Assembly (NCBI GenBank): GCA_963830485.1
Contig: CAWHNE010000031.1
Location: 102,698-166,697, forward strand
Source: CAIWHR01 sp963830485
GTDB taxonomy: Bacteria > Pseudomonadota > Gammaproteobacteria > Burkholderiales > Casimicrobiaceae
Length of the DNA: 64,000 bases
Direction: 5' to 3'
The position numbers and the translations under genes were made by a program. The notes below the pieces were generated by a model. The model was given only the letters and a program-made list of their open reading frames with translations. It made no database searches and was not told the origin of the DNA. Positions within the stretch are counted from its first letter, which is position 1. The number at the start of each line of letters is the position of its first letter. Below are positions 26,221-35,611 of the stretch, piece after piece.

Positions 26221-27300
26221 ATGCCTGCCGGTCAGATCCTCGACCTCCGCGGCGCGGCCTACGACCGCGGCCGACTGCAGGCGCAGCTCTCGCCCGACCG
26301 GATCGCCGAGGTAACGGTCGCCGTCACGCGGCGATTGCGCGAGCTCGGTCCAGCACTTGCCGTGCCGAAAGTCGTCGAGTGGCTCGACGCGCAGCACGCG
26401 TTCATGCGCGAGAACGATCCCGATGGCTTCGTCGAGGTGCAGGGCATTGCCGAGGGCTTCGGCATCGCGGCCGATGCGCTGTTCGCGTGCTCTTACGGCA
26501 ATGTCGTCGCGGACCTCGCGGGCGAGCCGGCGCTCGCCGATGCGTGCACGGCGTGGGCGACGGCGCGGGCCGAAGGCGGAACCGTGGTCGTGAAGAACCG
26601 CGATTCCCGCGGCGGGCAGAGCGAGCTCGAGCGGGTCTTCCGGCACACCGACCCGGAGTGGGCCGGACGGCGCATCCTGTGCGTCGGCAGCCTGGGTGCG
26701 CCGGGCGCGTTTGCCGGCGGCATCAACACGGACGGCTTCGCGGTCGCCGACACGCAGGTCGGGACGACCGATCACGGCGAGGGCTGGCTGCGCCCCTTCC
26801 TGATGACACGGCTCCTGCGCGAATGCATGACCGTCGCCGAAGCGGTCGCGCTCGTCTTCCGCGTGCCGCACGCGGGCGGCGGGACGCTGCTCATGGGCGA
26901 TGCGACGGGTGCCGTCGCCGCGATCGAGCTCGCGCATCGCGCAGTCGCCGCCGAGGAGCCGGGCGAGCGCGACTACGTGGCGCGCACCAATCATTTCGTC
27001 AGCGACCGTCTTCACGGACGGGATCTCGCGGGCTTCGACGACATCGGCGGCAGGACCTCGCGCGCGCGACTCGCGACGCTCGATCATGCGCTGCGCGGCT
27101 TGCTGCAGCCTTACCCGCGCGAGGACATCCGGAAGGTCATGGCCCGCCACGGCGACCGCGCCAGCGCGGGTCTGTGCCGGCACGACGACGGGCACGACGT
27201 GCGGACGCTATCCTGCGCGATCTTCGACTGTCGCGCGCCGGCGCTCCACTTCTCGTTTGGCCCGCCTTGCGAAGGCGCCTGGGAACGCATCGCACCGTAG
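26221..27300 (+). CDS. C45-family (acyl-CoA:6-APA acyltransferase-like) hydrolase
   Basis: A 359-residue Ntn-hydrolase of the C45 family. FVEVQGIAEGFGIAADALFA precedes ADACTAWATA, where the cysteine would become the N-terminal nucleophile after self-cleavage. VVKNRDSRGG, GGINTDGFAV and the late ARTNHFVSDRL and TLSCAIFD segments are also typical. The family cleaves or forms amide bonds of small acylated compounds; the natural substrate is unknown. It starts 24 bp after the oxidoreductase gene and is probably co-transcribed. Confidence 0.85.
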   Translation: MPAGQILDLRGAAYDRGRLQAQLSPDRIAEVTVAVTRRLRELGPALAVPKVVEWLDAQHAFMRENDPDGFVEVQGIAEGFGIAADALFACSYGNVVADLAGEPALADACTAWATARAEGGTVVVKNRDSRGGQSELERVFRHTDPEWAGRRILCVGSLGAPGAFAGGINTDGFAVADTQVGTTDHGEGWLRPFLMTRLLRECMTVAEAVALVFRVPHAGGGTLLMGDATGAVAAIELAHRAVAAEEPGERDYVARTNHFVSDRLHGRDLAGFDDIGGRTSRARLATLDHALRGLLQPYPREDIRKVMARHGDRASAGLCRHDDGHDVRTLSCAIFDCRAPALHFSFGPPCEGAWERIAP

Positions 27301-27329
27301 TCCAGGAGGACGCGCCGGCGAGGCCGGAC

Positions 27330-28535
27330 TTATCGGCCCATGAACTCGCCGACCGCCTCCAGCCGCTCGATGTGCATCGCGAATCCCTTGATCACGAGAA
27401 GGAGCGGGACAGCGAGCGCCATGCCCGGAATGCCCCAGGCCCAGGACCAGAACACGAGACCGAAGACGACGGTAACCGCATTCAACTGCGTGCGCCGTCC
27501 TAGGATCAGCGGCGTGATCAGATGGCCCTCGACCGACGCGACCGCCGCGTACGCGGCCGGCGCAAGAATCACTTCACCGATCGACGTGTAGACGGCCGCA
27601 GCGGCAAGCAGGAGCAACAACGTATTGACGATCGCGCCCACGTAGGGAAAGTAGTTGAAGAGCGCCACCAGGACGGCGAGCAGGAGCGGCGCGGGAAGCT
27701 CGAAGTACGTGGCGATCGCGCCCGCGATGGTCCCCATGACGATGTTGACAAGCGTTACGGTCGCGAAATACCGGCCGACGTCCTCCTGCACCGAGTTGAC
27801 GACCTTCAGGGCCTTGAGCTTGTCGCGGATGCGCGGCAGCACCCGGACGAGCTTCTGCAGGAAGAGATCGCCGCTCAGGAGCAGGAACAGCGTGAGCAGG
27901 AGCGTGGTCGCCACGAGGACGACACTCTCCGCCACGTTAGCGAACAGTCCTGCGCTGAGGTTGGCACCGGGAGCGGCTTCGCGCAGGCGCTCCGTGACCC
28001 ACTCGGTGTAGGCCGCCCCGAACACGCGCTGCGACAACCGTGCGAGGCGGTGCCCCAGGCCGTCGAGCAGCGGCAGCGCGGAGAGTGCGTTGCCGAGCGG
28101 CTCCACCAGAAGCCACGCGAGGACCGCGATCGCGGCGACAAGCGCGACCGTGACGATCGTCACGGCGACGGCATGCGGCGCTCCCCACCGGCGGAGCCGA
28201 TTCACTGCCGGCATGAGCGTCATCGCGAGGAGCGCCGCGGCCACCATCGGAACCAGCACGGGCCGCGCGACGATCAGCGTGCCGACGAACGCGAACAGGA
28301 ACAACCCGCCGAGAAATACGACCTCGAGCTTTCCCTGCGCCGGTGTGGTGGGGCCCGTCGTGGCGGCCGGCGGGGGCGCCGGTTGGTCCGCCGGCGGCGC
28401 TGCCGAGCGTGCAGCCGCCGCCGTGCGCGTGCCCGCGGGCCCCGATCCAGATTTCAACGTCGAAGCAGGAAGCCCCCTCATCGCGACCGCCCGCGGCGGG
28501 CACCCCGAAAGACTCGCCGCGCGGCGCCGTAGCAA
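27330..28535 (-). CDS. AI-2E family transporter (PerM-like membrane protein)
   Basis: A protein of up to 401 residues with about eight membrane helices. Family signatures are FNYFPYVGAIVNTLLLLLAA, a preceding segment NIVMGTIAGAIATYFELPAP, LITPLILGRRTQLNAVTVVF and the final GIPGMALAVPLLLVIKGF. The family exports or takes up varied small molecules, including autoinducer-2 in some species. The first 70 residues are a low-complexity Ala/Pro stretch, so the true start may be later than 28535, for example 28481. It converges on the acyltransferase gene. Confidence 0.85.
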   Translation of the reverse strand: MLRRRAASLSGCPPRAVAMRGLPASTLKSGSGPAGTRTAAAARSAAPPADQPAPPPAATTGPTTPAQGKLEVVFLGGLFLFAFVGTLIVARPVLVPMVAAALLAMTLMPAVNRLRRWGAPHAVAVTIVTVALVAAIAVLAWLLVEPLGNALSALPLLDGLGHRLARLSQRVFGAAYTEWVTERLREAAPGANLSAGLFANVAESVVLVATTLLLTLFLLLSGDLFLQKLVRVLPRIRDKLKALKVVNSVQEDVGRYFATVTLVNIVMGTIAGAIATYFELPAPLLLAVLVALFNYFPYVGAIVNTLLLLLAAAAVYTSIGEVILAPAAYAAVASVEGHLITPLILGRRTQLNAVTVVFGLVFWSWAWGIPGMALAVPLLLVIKGFAMHIERLEAVGEFMGR

Positions 28536-29053
28536 TCGGTATCGGCGCGCCCCGCCGCCAAGTCCGCCGCGGCATTCGCGATCTTCGGCCGGTCACGGCC
28601 GGGCGCCGGATCGGGCGTCTCGTCGCGCTCGTGCGGGAGCGTGGGTGCAAGAACACCCCTCGTCGTGTCCGGCGACGACGTTGCGGCAACTTCACGCGAC
28701 GGAGTGCGATCGAAAGCTCGTCGTGATCGGTGCATGCGCATGTCTCCCTTCCTCTTGTCGGCTCTTCCGTTGGAACGAGCAACACCCGTGCCTCGCCGCC
28801 ACAATCGTCTGCGCATCCGCTGTCGGCGGAAAACTCGCGTCGAATCCTGTGCTTGGCACGAGCGCCCCGGACCGGCGCCTCGCACTTCGGCGCGGTCCGC
28901 ACCGGCACTGAGAAACCCTTACAACTCGAAATGTTGAATCGGATGCGAGCGGGCCTACATGCAGGCAGCAGCCGATCGCGGAGGCGTCGCCCAGGAACTT
29001 CGCTCGCATATCGACGTCAGCATGACTTGCAGACTTTTCACCAAGAAGGAACG
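28536..29053. other. Intergenic region without a recognisable gene
   Basis: The stretch separates two divergent genes. No ORF in it shows a recognisable domain. A CCTACATGCAGG imperfect dyad near 28947-28958 weakly resembles the TGTAGG dyads seen further right. Confidence 0.35.
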
Positions 29054-29458
29054 ATGATTTCGATGCGATTCGGGCGATGGGCCCTCCTCCTCGGTGCCGC
29101 CGCCGCATTGCTCGCCGCGCGTGCCGCTTTCGCCGAGGCGCCGGAGGCCGGGATCGCGCCCGCCGAGGCGCGCCGGATCGAGCGGCTGATCGACACTGTC
29201 GCGCGATCGACCGACCGGCGCTTCGTTCGCAACGGCGCCGACTACGACGCCGGGACCGCGGCGAGTTTCCTTCGCGCAAAGTGGGAATACGCGAGCGGCC
29301 GCATCCACACGGCCGAGGATTTCGTGCGGGAGATCGGCACGCAGTCGTCGTCCACCGGCACCCGCTACCGCGTCCGCGGCCCCGACGGGCGTGAGGAAGA
29401 CGGCGCAAGCTTCCTGAACCGTGAGCTCGCGCGCCCGGTGGCGCCTCGGGCACCTTAG
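29054..29458 (+). CDS. DUF5329-like secreted protein
   Basis: A 134-residue protein from ATG 29054 behind AAGGAAC. A signal peptide covers about residues 1-28 (RWALLLGAAAALLAARAAFA). The mature part, with EARRIERLIDTVARS, FVRNGADYDAGTAASFLRAK and EDFVREIGTQSSSTG, matches DUF5329 proteins. Function unknown. It opens the stress-protein island and converges on the PLD-like gene. Confidence 0.75.
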   Translation: MISMRFGRWALLLGAAAALLAARAAFAEAPEAGIAPAEARRIERLIDTVARSTDRRFVRNGADYDAGTAASFLRAKWEYASGRIHTAEDFVREIGTQSSSTGTRYRVRGPDGREEDGASFLNRELARPVAPRAP

Positions 29459-29460
29459 CC

Positions 29461-31082
29461 CTAAAGCAGACTGTCGAGCGGCAGGAGCGAGAAAACCTGG
29501 ATCAGCGTGCGCTTGCCCGCGTCCACGTCGGGCTCAGACGCGAACGTCACCCCTTTACCGCCCACTTGGGTCGTCCAGCGGATCGTCTTCGTCGACTCGG
29601 CGCCCGGTTCCAGCGTGATTCGGTAGCTGTTCGCGGGTTGCGCGATGGCCTCGAAGCGCGCCGCGATCGCGTTCGCGATCTGCGGGCTGTCGATGATGAC
29701 GCCGATCTCCGTATTGACCGACAGCGAGCGCCGGTCGAAATTCATCGAGCCGACGAACACGCGTTGGCGGTCGATCACGAACACCTTCGCGTGGAGGCCG
29801 AAATGCTCGGAGCTGCCGGACTTGATCAGGCCGTGCTCCGTCTGCGGCTCCCCGAGCAGCGGTCGCACTTCGTAGAGCTCGTAGCCCGCCTCGACCAGGG
29901 GCACGCGATGCCGAATGTACCCCGCGTGCGCGATGGGCATGTCGGTCGAAGCGAGTGAATTGGTGAGAATGCGAATGCGGACGCCGCGCTCGTGCAGTTG
30001 GCGCAGCAGCGCCATTTCGGACGCCCCCGGCACCAGGTAAGGCGACACGATGATGACCTCGTTTCGCGCGGCCTCGACCGCGGCGGCCACCCGCTCCCAC
30101 ATGAGCCGGCCGGGCTGCCCGTCGCGCGTGATCTGTGCCTTGTCAGGGACGTCGAAGGCCAGCGTCGCTTTCGCCCAGACGAGCGGCGTCCGCCCCGACA
30201 AGATGTCGGCAAGCAGATCGCGCTTGGACAGCCCGCGTACGTAGTCGGAATCGACCATTTTGGAGGTGTGCGCCGCTAGCGCCATCGCGGCACAGCTCGT
30301 ATTCGGTGGCTGTGGGCTTCCCGAGCGGCAGCGCCTCGACCGGCACCGCGAGCCTGTCGTTCCAATAGAGGTCGAAGCTCCGCGACATCTGCTGCACCAT
30401 GGGACCCGCGACGAGCAGGTCGAAGTCGCCGAGCTCGAGGTCCGTGCTGGCCTGGAAATAGGCGTCGCCGACGTTGCGGCCGCCCGTCACGGCGACGGCG
30501 TTATCGGCGACGAACAGCTTGTTGTGCATCCGGTAGTTGAGCCGCCGTCCCTCGAGCGCGAATTCCGCCCAGCGGAACATCTCGAGCTCGCGCCGCACGA
30601 CGTACGGGTTGTAGATGCGGATCTCGATGTTGGGGTGCGCCGCAAGCGGGCGGATCGCCGAATCGTCCTCGAAGGTCACGGCGTCATCGATCAGCATGCG
30701 CACGCGGACGCCGCGATCGGCGGCCGCACGCAGCGCGTCGAGCAGGAGCTTGCCCGTGTCGTCCTGGCGTAGCAGGAAGTACTGCAGGTCGAGCGTGCGC
30801 TCGGCGCGCCGGGCGAGCGAGAGGCGCAGCGCGAAGCTGTCCGTGCCGTCGACGACAAGGCGGAATCCGGAAAGTCCCGCTTGCCCCTTCCGCCGCGCCT
30901 CGACCTGGCGTCCGAGCGGCGACGTCTCGGGACGTGCGAGTGCCGTCGACTCGGCCTTGGGCGCGTCGAGACCGGGCGGCAATGAAGCGCACGCCGCGAG
31001 TTGCAGCAGCGCGGCGGCGCCGAGCGTGGCAAGGGCGGCGCGCGCGGCAAGCGCCGCCCGCGCGATGCTTACTTCTCGCCAC
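29461..31082 (-). CDS. Phospholipase D/cardiolipin synthase-like protein, frame interrupted once
   Basis: The reconstructed chain is about 540 residues with two HKD (PLD) motifs: HNKLFVADNAVAVTGGRN and HAKVFVIDRQRVFVGSMNFD. A lipoprotein-like N-terminus is visible (ALLQLAACASLPPG). FLLRQDDTGKLLLDALRAAA and ADRGVRVRMLIDD are typical of cardiolipin synthase-like enzymes, which transfer phosphatidyl groups. One extra base near 30282 must be skipped (+1) to join the two halves (YELCRD to ALAAHTSKMVDSDYV). The start is uncertain; GTG at 31082 would need one more frame change. It probably acts in the envelope, here beside an entericidin-like gene. Confidence 0.78.
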
Positions 31083-31119
31083 GCACCGGCCCGCTTCGAT
31101 CGCGCCGATTGGCCGCGCC

Positions 31120-31269
31120 TCAGTAGCGCTTGTGTTCCTGCGCTTCTTCCTGCACTTTCGAACCGGCCTTCTCGATGTCCTTCCCCGCGCCTTGCACGGT
31201 ATTGCACGCGGTCAGCGAAACCGATCCGAGCGACAGCGCCACCAGCAGCAGTACGATTCTCGCAATCAT
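31120..31269 (-). CDS. Entericidin A/B-family small lipoprotein
   Basis: A 49-residue protein from ATG 31269. A lipoprotein signal with lipobox SLTACNT is followed by the family pattern NTVQGAGKDIEKAGSKVQEEAQ. Entericidins are tiny outer-membrane lipoproteins linked to stress-induced lysis or envelope stability. The gene lies just upstream of the PLD-like gene on the same strand. Confidence 0.88.
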   Translation of the reverse strand: MIARIVLLLVALSLGSVSLTACNTVQGAGKDIEKAGSKVQEEAQEHKRY

Positions 31270-31518
31270 GATGTCACCTCTCCGATAGTATCGGGACCTG
31301 CCGATCCCGAATGTTGGGACGAACTTCCTTCACCTCGCAGGCCCACGAAGATCAGCAAGCGCCGTGCCATGTGCGGATCCTCACGCGGGCACACGATGGA
31401 ATGCACGCGAGCTACCGCATCAGCGGCCGCGCGGCGCGCAAGAGTTGCTCGTCGCGGCAGCATTTGCACAGCACGCGGGACGTTTCTGCCGTCGAATGGA
31501 TGCCGCGCCGGCCTTCGT

Positions 31519-32034
31519 CTACGTCCGTCCGAGGCGCGTCGCGGAGGGCTCGCTAAGTCCAATTTTCTCGGACGCCTCGCGCGGCACCTCGACATGTCCC
31601 GCGACGCCGACGCCATGCACATGGACGAGCTCGCCACCGATCCATCCGGAGACGGCAAGCAGGCTCATGCCGAGAAGCGAGAGCCCCATGGCGAGCTCGA
31701 AGGCAGGCGGATCCTCACTGCGCAGCCATAGGTTGATCGCATACAACGCGACGACGATCAGATTGAGCATCAGATGTCGGGTCGCGAGCGCGCGATCCCT
31801 AGGCTGTGAGAGCGACCGGAAGTCGATCAGACCGGGAATCGCCGCGGCGAGCGCGCCGGCCAGGCCGGCGGCCAGCGTGTAGTAGCCGAGCGTGAACCAC
31901 AGTATCTCGACGTCCTCGACGTCCGAGAAGTAGACGATCACGTCGCACACGAGCGAAAAGAACCAGAGCCCGATGGGCAGGCAGATCAACATCGGATGCA
32001 GCGGATGGCGGGCAATGCTGGCAGGGGTTTCCAT
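31519..32034 (-). CDS. DUF2231 membrane protein
   Basis: A 171-residue protein with four membrane helices. The family's start is clear (ARHPLHPMLICLPIGLWFFS), then WFTLGYYTLAAGLAGALAAA, RHLMLNLIVVALYAINLWL and SLLGMSLLAVSGWIGGEL with a following HVHGVGV. The conserved histidines suggest metal or haem contacts. Function is unknown. It is the first gene of a short minus-strand group with no clear terminator. Confidence 0.85.
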   Translation of the reverse strand: METPASIARHPLHPMLICLPIGLWFFSLVCDVIVYFSDVEDVEILWFTLGYYTLAAGLAGALAAAIPGLIDFRSLSQPRDRALATRHLMLNLIVVALYAINLWLRSEDPPAFELAMGLSLLGMSLLAVSGWIGGELVHVHGVGVAGHVEVPREASEKIGLSEPSATRLGRT

Positions 32035-32176
32035 GGCGCTCTCCTGGACAATCGCGTCAATCGCGAGCAGTGGCGACGCGACGACCGTCGCCAGATCGCG
32101 ACACCGCGCGCCTTTCCGGCAATCCTTGCCGGAGACGCCGGCAAATTTTTCTCCGTCGCGGCCGCGACGAAGTCGG

Positions 32177-32551
32177 TCAGGCCTTGACGACGAGCTTGTC
32201 GATCACCTGTCGAACGCCGTCGAGGGAGCCCGCGATCTTCACTGCGCGGTCGCGCAACGCCGGGGTATCGACGCTCCCCGCAAGCGTGACAACAGCGTCG
32301 TGGGTCTCAACCTCGATCTGGAGCGTCTTAAGTCCGGGCTCGGCGAACAGCGCCGCCTTCACCTTTGTCGTAAGTGCCACATCGTCGAGGGCGGCTGCCG
32401 TCTTTGACGCCGCGTCCTTGGTTTCCTGCGTCGCACGATCGAGCTTCTGACCGGCCGTTTCGGTGGGATGCCGCTGATCGCAGCCGGCCACCGCGAGCGC
32501 GAAGCCCGCGCCCAGCGCGACTCCGACCCAGTACGGATAGAAGTTGGTCAT
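32177..32551 (-). CDS. BON-domain lipoprotein
   Basis: A 124-residue protein from ATG 32551. A lipobox (AVAGCDQ) ends the signal peptide. A short helical linker (LDRATQETKDAASKTAA) precedes a single BON domain (LTTKVKAALFAEPGLKTLQI ... VVTLAGSVDTPALRDRAVKI). BON domains bind membranes or phospholipid surfaces and are common in osmotic-stress proteins such as OsmY. Confidence 0.9.
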   Translation of the reverse strand: MTNFYPYWVGVALGAGFALAVAGCDQRHPTETAGQKLDRATQETKDAASKTAAALDDVALTTKVKAALFAEPGLKTLQIEVETHDAVVTLAGSVDTPALRDRAVKIAGSLDGVRQVIDKLVVKA

Positions 32552-32804
32552 CGCACTTCTCCTCGCGTCGACAATCGCGTGCGCGTCCTGCACATCGGGT
32601 GTGCGCGCGATCTTCCGTGTTCTTGATCGAGCAAGCGATGTGCCAGTACCCGGCAACGTAGGACGCGGCCTACTCGCAATTCGGATCGCGCCGACATTCG
32701 CGACGCGATGGCCTCGCGATCCTAGACACGAGGCCGCGGCGGAGCGCTGTGGCCGCCGCAGTTCGCGCCCCGCCGCGGCTGCACGAACTACAGGAGAAGT
32801 CGAC

Positions 32805-33239
32805 ATGCATGGATCCCACGCGCAATACCTGCCTGCGCGCGCACTCGCGATCGCATTCGTCTGTCTGGCGCCGCTGTCGCTGTCTGCGCTCGCTGCCGAT
32901 GTCAAGGTCACGCTCACCGGAGACCAGGAAGTGCCGCCGGTGACATCCGCGGCCCGCGGCAGCGGCACGCTCTCGTTCGGCAACGACGGCGCCGTGAGCG
33001 GCAAGATCATGACGACCGGTATCACGGCAACGTCCGCGCACATTCATGAAGCGCCTGCAGGCAAGAACGGCGGCGTCATCATTCCGCTCGTGAAAGACGG
33101 CGATGGTTCGTGGGCCGTGCCGGCGGGTGCCAAGCTTTCGCCGGCACAGGAAGCGAGCTACAAGGCCGGCAACCTGTATGTGAACGTCCACAGCGACGCG
33201 CACAAGGACGGCGAAATCCGCGGCCAGATCAAGCCTTAG
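32805..33239 (+). CDS. CHRD-domain secreted protein
   Basis: A 144-residue protein from ATG 32805 behind AGGAGA. A signal peptide (LAIAFVCLAPLSLSALAA) is followed by a CHRD domain: VKVTLTGDQEVPPVTSAARG, GKIMTTGITATSAHIHEAPA and NLYVNVHSDAHKDGEIRGQI with its conserved histidines. The domain occurs in bacterial proteins of unknown function, sometimes copper-related. It is divergent from the BON gene. Confidence 0.9.
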   Translation: MHGSHAQYLPARALAIAFVCLAPLSLSALAADVKVTLTGDQEVPPVTSAARGSGTLSFGNDGAVSGKIMTTGITATSAHIHEAPAGKNGGVIIPLVKDGDGSWAVPAGAKLSPAQEASYKAGNLYVNVHSDAHKDGEIRGQIKP

Positions 33240-33360
33240 CCGGCAGTCACCCCGGTTCGCGGTGCGGACCCGCGGCGGCCTTGGGCCCTCGCGTTGGGGT
33301 AGGATAGGTGCGACGCGCCACGATCGCATCGGTGGTCGTGGGCGCCGATCGTTGCCTCCC

Positions 33361-33795
33361 ATGAAACGCGCCGCTGCCCTTTTCGTCGTCATCGCGATCG
33401 CCGGATGCACGGCGCAGGAGCCCGTGCCGCAAACCGCACCGCGCGACGTCGCGGGCGCTGCCGTCGTTCGCCGGCAAGTCCCCGAATCCCCGCCGCCCGC
33501 GGCCCCTGCGGCGCGTGCCCCGGCCGCTGCCGCGCCCATCGTCGTTCCCGCCGATGCGCAGTACGTTTGTGTCGCGGAGGCGAACGGCGAGCGTACGCAG
33601 ACGGCGATCACGTTCAGTCCGAAGGTCGCACAGCTGTGCCGAAGCCATCCCGAAATGGGGCCGTGCCAGTACGAGCGGAATCTCTGCCGGAAGAGCGGCG
33701 GCCGCGTCTACGCGCAGGGTGGGGTCGAGATCACCATGGACACCGAGGCGGACTACGATCGCCGCGTCCTCCGCGTCCGATTCAAGTCGAACTGA
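33361..33795 (+). CDS. Lipoprotein of unknown function
   Basis: A 144-residue protein from ATG 33361. The lipobox is IAIAGCTA. A proline/alanine-rich linker (about residues 20-62) leads to a small cysteine-bearing domain (QYVCVAEANGERTQ, VAQLCRSHPEMGPCQYERNL) with four cysteines that may form disulfides. No family recognised. Confidence 0.75.
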   Translation: MKRAAALFVVIAIAGCTAQEPVPQTAPRDVAGAAVVRRQVPESPPPAAPAARAPAAAAPIVVPADAQYVCVAEANGERTQTAITFSPKVAQLCRSHPEMGPCQYERNLCRKSGGRVYAQGGVEITMDTEADYDRRVLRVRFKSN

Positions 33796-33871
33796 GGCGC
33801 GACGCGGGCGAAGCGCCCAGGCGCGCGAATGGGTGTAGGCTCTGCCGCCCGGACCGCGCACGTCCTCCGTC

Positions 33872-35134
33872 ATGCGACCAAGAATCCCACCGCTCCTGCC
33901 GACGTACTTTCTGCTGGTCCTCGTCGTCGTGTTCGCGGTGGGCTCGCTCTGGGTCGGCGTCGAGCGCCTGGACGCGATCGAGCGGCTCGCCGAGTCGCGC
34001 GCGGAGTCTGCCGCGACCGTGCAGGACCTGCAGGCGCTGCATTCGCTGGTGAATGACATCGTGACCTCGGCGCAGGGATTCGCGCGCACGAGCGACAGCG
34101 CGAACCTCGAGCTCTTCGAGCGCGCCCGCCGTAGCGTTCCTGCGCAGCTCACGAGCCTGCGGCACCGCATGCGCGACACGCCCGCCGAGTTGTCGCTGAT
34201 CGAGCAGCTCGTGCCGCTGATCGGACGAACGATCGGGCTCGCGGAAGGCATGATCGAGCGCGCACGCGGCGCGCCCGACGAGACGAGGCCGGCGGAAACG
34301 GTCGTGCCGTACCGCGAATCGCTCGAGGCGATCCGCGCGATCATCGCCAGTCTCGAATCGCGCGAGCAGGTTCAACTCGCCGACGACGGCCGCGCGCTCC
34401 GGGCCGCCATCGGCACCGCGCGAATCCTGCATTACGCCCTCGCCACGCTGATCGTGCTTCTCGCGGCGCTTCTGTTCATGGCCGCACGGCGCTTGAGCTC
34501 CTTCATTCCGCCCGCGCCGCGCGCCGACGCCGCGAGCCTGGTCGAGCTTGGAGGCGACGACTCGCTCGACGCGTCACACGCACAAATCGGCATGCTGCTC
34601 CGCGACACGCTCGCGCGGGCGCGCCTCGCGGCGGCGACGGCGCCTCCCGACGAGGCGGCCGCCGAGCGGATCCGCGCTTCGATCGCCGCGCTCGAGCGAG
34701 TGCCGCTCGCGGCGGACTGCGAGTGTCCGCGACCCGGGGCGGCCAACATCGTCGACAGCCTCGATCAGCTCGCCCGCGCGTACTCGCAGCCTGCGGGCCT
34801 GACGGTCGTTCCGACGCTCGACCATTCGGTCGCGATTCACGGGCAGGACAAGGCGTTCGTGATCGATCGCGTCGCGGCCTGGGGCCTCGAGTCGATTGCC
34901 ACGCGCAAGCGCAGCGGCGAGGTCGCGCTGAGCTTCGCGGCGAACGATCACAACGCCTCGCTGCGGATCCTCGCCCTGCTCGATCATCCCAATCTCTCAC
35001 TGCGGCTCTCGCCACGGGAGCGCGAGGAGGCCGATTTCCTCCGGCGCGCTGCCACGGCAGCCGGCGGCCAGTTGGTCGTGAATCAGGGTCCTACCGGATT
35101 CGCACTGGTGCTGACCGTGCCCCTCGACGCCTGA
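33872..35134 (+). CDS. CHASE3-type membrane sensor with degenerate kinase-like C-terminus
   Basis: A 420-residue protein. A first membrane helix (TYFLLVLVVVFAVGSLWVGV), a long helical periplasmic domain of about 150 residues of CHASE3 type, a second helix (HYALATLIVLLAALLFMAA) and a cytoplasmic region follow. The C-terminal 120 residues resemble an HATPase fold, but I see no H-box histidine or normal glycine boxes. It may be a sensor that lost kinase activity or uses unusual motifs. No partner gene is adjacent. Confidence 0.65.
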   Translation: MRPRIPPLLPTYFLLVLVVVFAVGSLWVGVERLDAIERLAESRAESAATVQDLQALHSLVNDIVTSAQGFARTSDSANLELFERARRSVPAQLTSLRHRMRDTPAELSLIEQLVPLIGRTIGLAEGMIERARGAPDETRPAETVVPYRESLEAIRAIIASLESREQVQLADDGRALRAAIGTARILHYALATLIVLLAALLFMAARRLSSFIPPAPRADAASLVELGGDDSLDASHAQIGMLLRDTLARARLAAATAPPDEAAAERIRASIAALERVPLAADCECPRPGAANIVDSLDQLARAYSQPAGLTVVPTLDHSVAIHGQDKAFVIDRVAAWGLESIATRKRSGEVALSFAANDHNASLRILALLDHPNLSLRLSPREREEADFLRRAATAAGGQLVVNQGPTGFALVLTVPLDA

Positions 35135-35272
35135 CCCGGGCGCGCTCGCCCTTCGCGCGTCGCCGGAGCCCGGCCGAGCGGCGCTTGCAATAACTTCACG
35201 CGCGATGGGACTTTCTGCCATCGCCTCCTTGATTGAGCCCAATAAGTCATTGACTCGCCTGGCAAATCGGGT

Positions 35273-35288
35273 TGGCACGCACGCTGCT
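35273..35288 (+). promoter_or_regulatory. Candidate sigma-54 (-24/-12) promoter upstream of the csbD-like gene
   Basis: TGGCAC (35273-35278), 5 bp, then CTGCT (35284-35288). The invariant GG and GC are 12 bp apart, as RpoN promoters require; only the first base of the -12 box differs from TTGCW. It lies 56 bp before the csbD-like ATG. A sigma-54 activator gene is present in this window at 42531-43635. Confidence 0.5.
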
Positions 35289-35343
35289 CTCATAGGCAGC
35301 ACGATGGGCAATCGCCCATTGAAATATTCGCGGAGGTTTTCCA

Positions 35344-35577
35344 ATGAATTGGAATCAGGTCGAGGGCAACTGGAAGCAGTTCAAGGGCAAGGTGAAGGAG
35401 CAGTGGGGCAAGCTCACCGACGACGAGCTCGACGTCATCGCGGGTCACCGCGACCAGCTGGTCGGCAAGGTGCAGGAGGCCTACGGCATCGGCCAGGAAG
35501 AAGCCGAGCGGCAGATCCGCAGCTTCGAGAACCGGTTCGAGGGCTGGAAGCCCGACGTCACGCCGCCGCAGGCGTAA
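35344..35577 (+). CDS. CsbD-like stress protein
   Basis: A 77-residue protein with the CsbD signature: NQVEGNWKQFKGKVKEQWGK at the start, then DELDVIAGHRDQLVGKVQ and YGIGQEEAERQIRSFE. CsbD proteins are abundant in general stress responses; their mechanism is unknown. The start ATG at 35344 follows GGAGG. The gene is followed 34 bp later by a periplasmic repeat protein. Confidence 0.95.
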   Translation: MNWNQVEGNWKQFKGKVKEQWGKLTDDELDVIAGHRDQLVGKVQEAYGIGQEEAERQIRSFENRFEGWKPDVTPPQA

Positions 35578-35611
35578 AACGACAGCGACTCCAACGACCC
35601 GAGGAACCATC

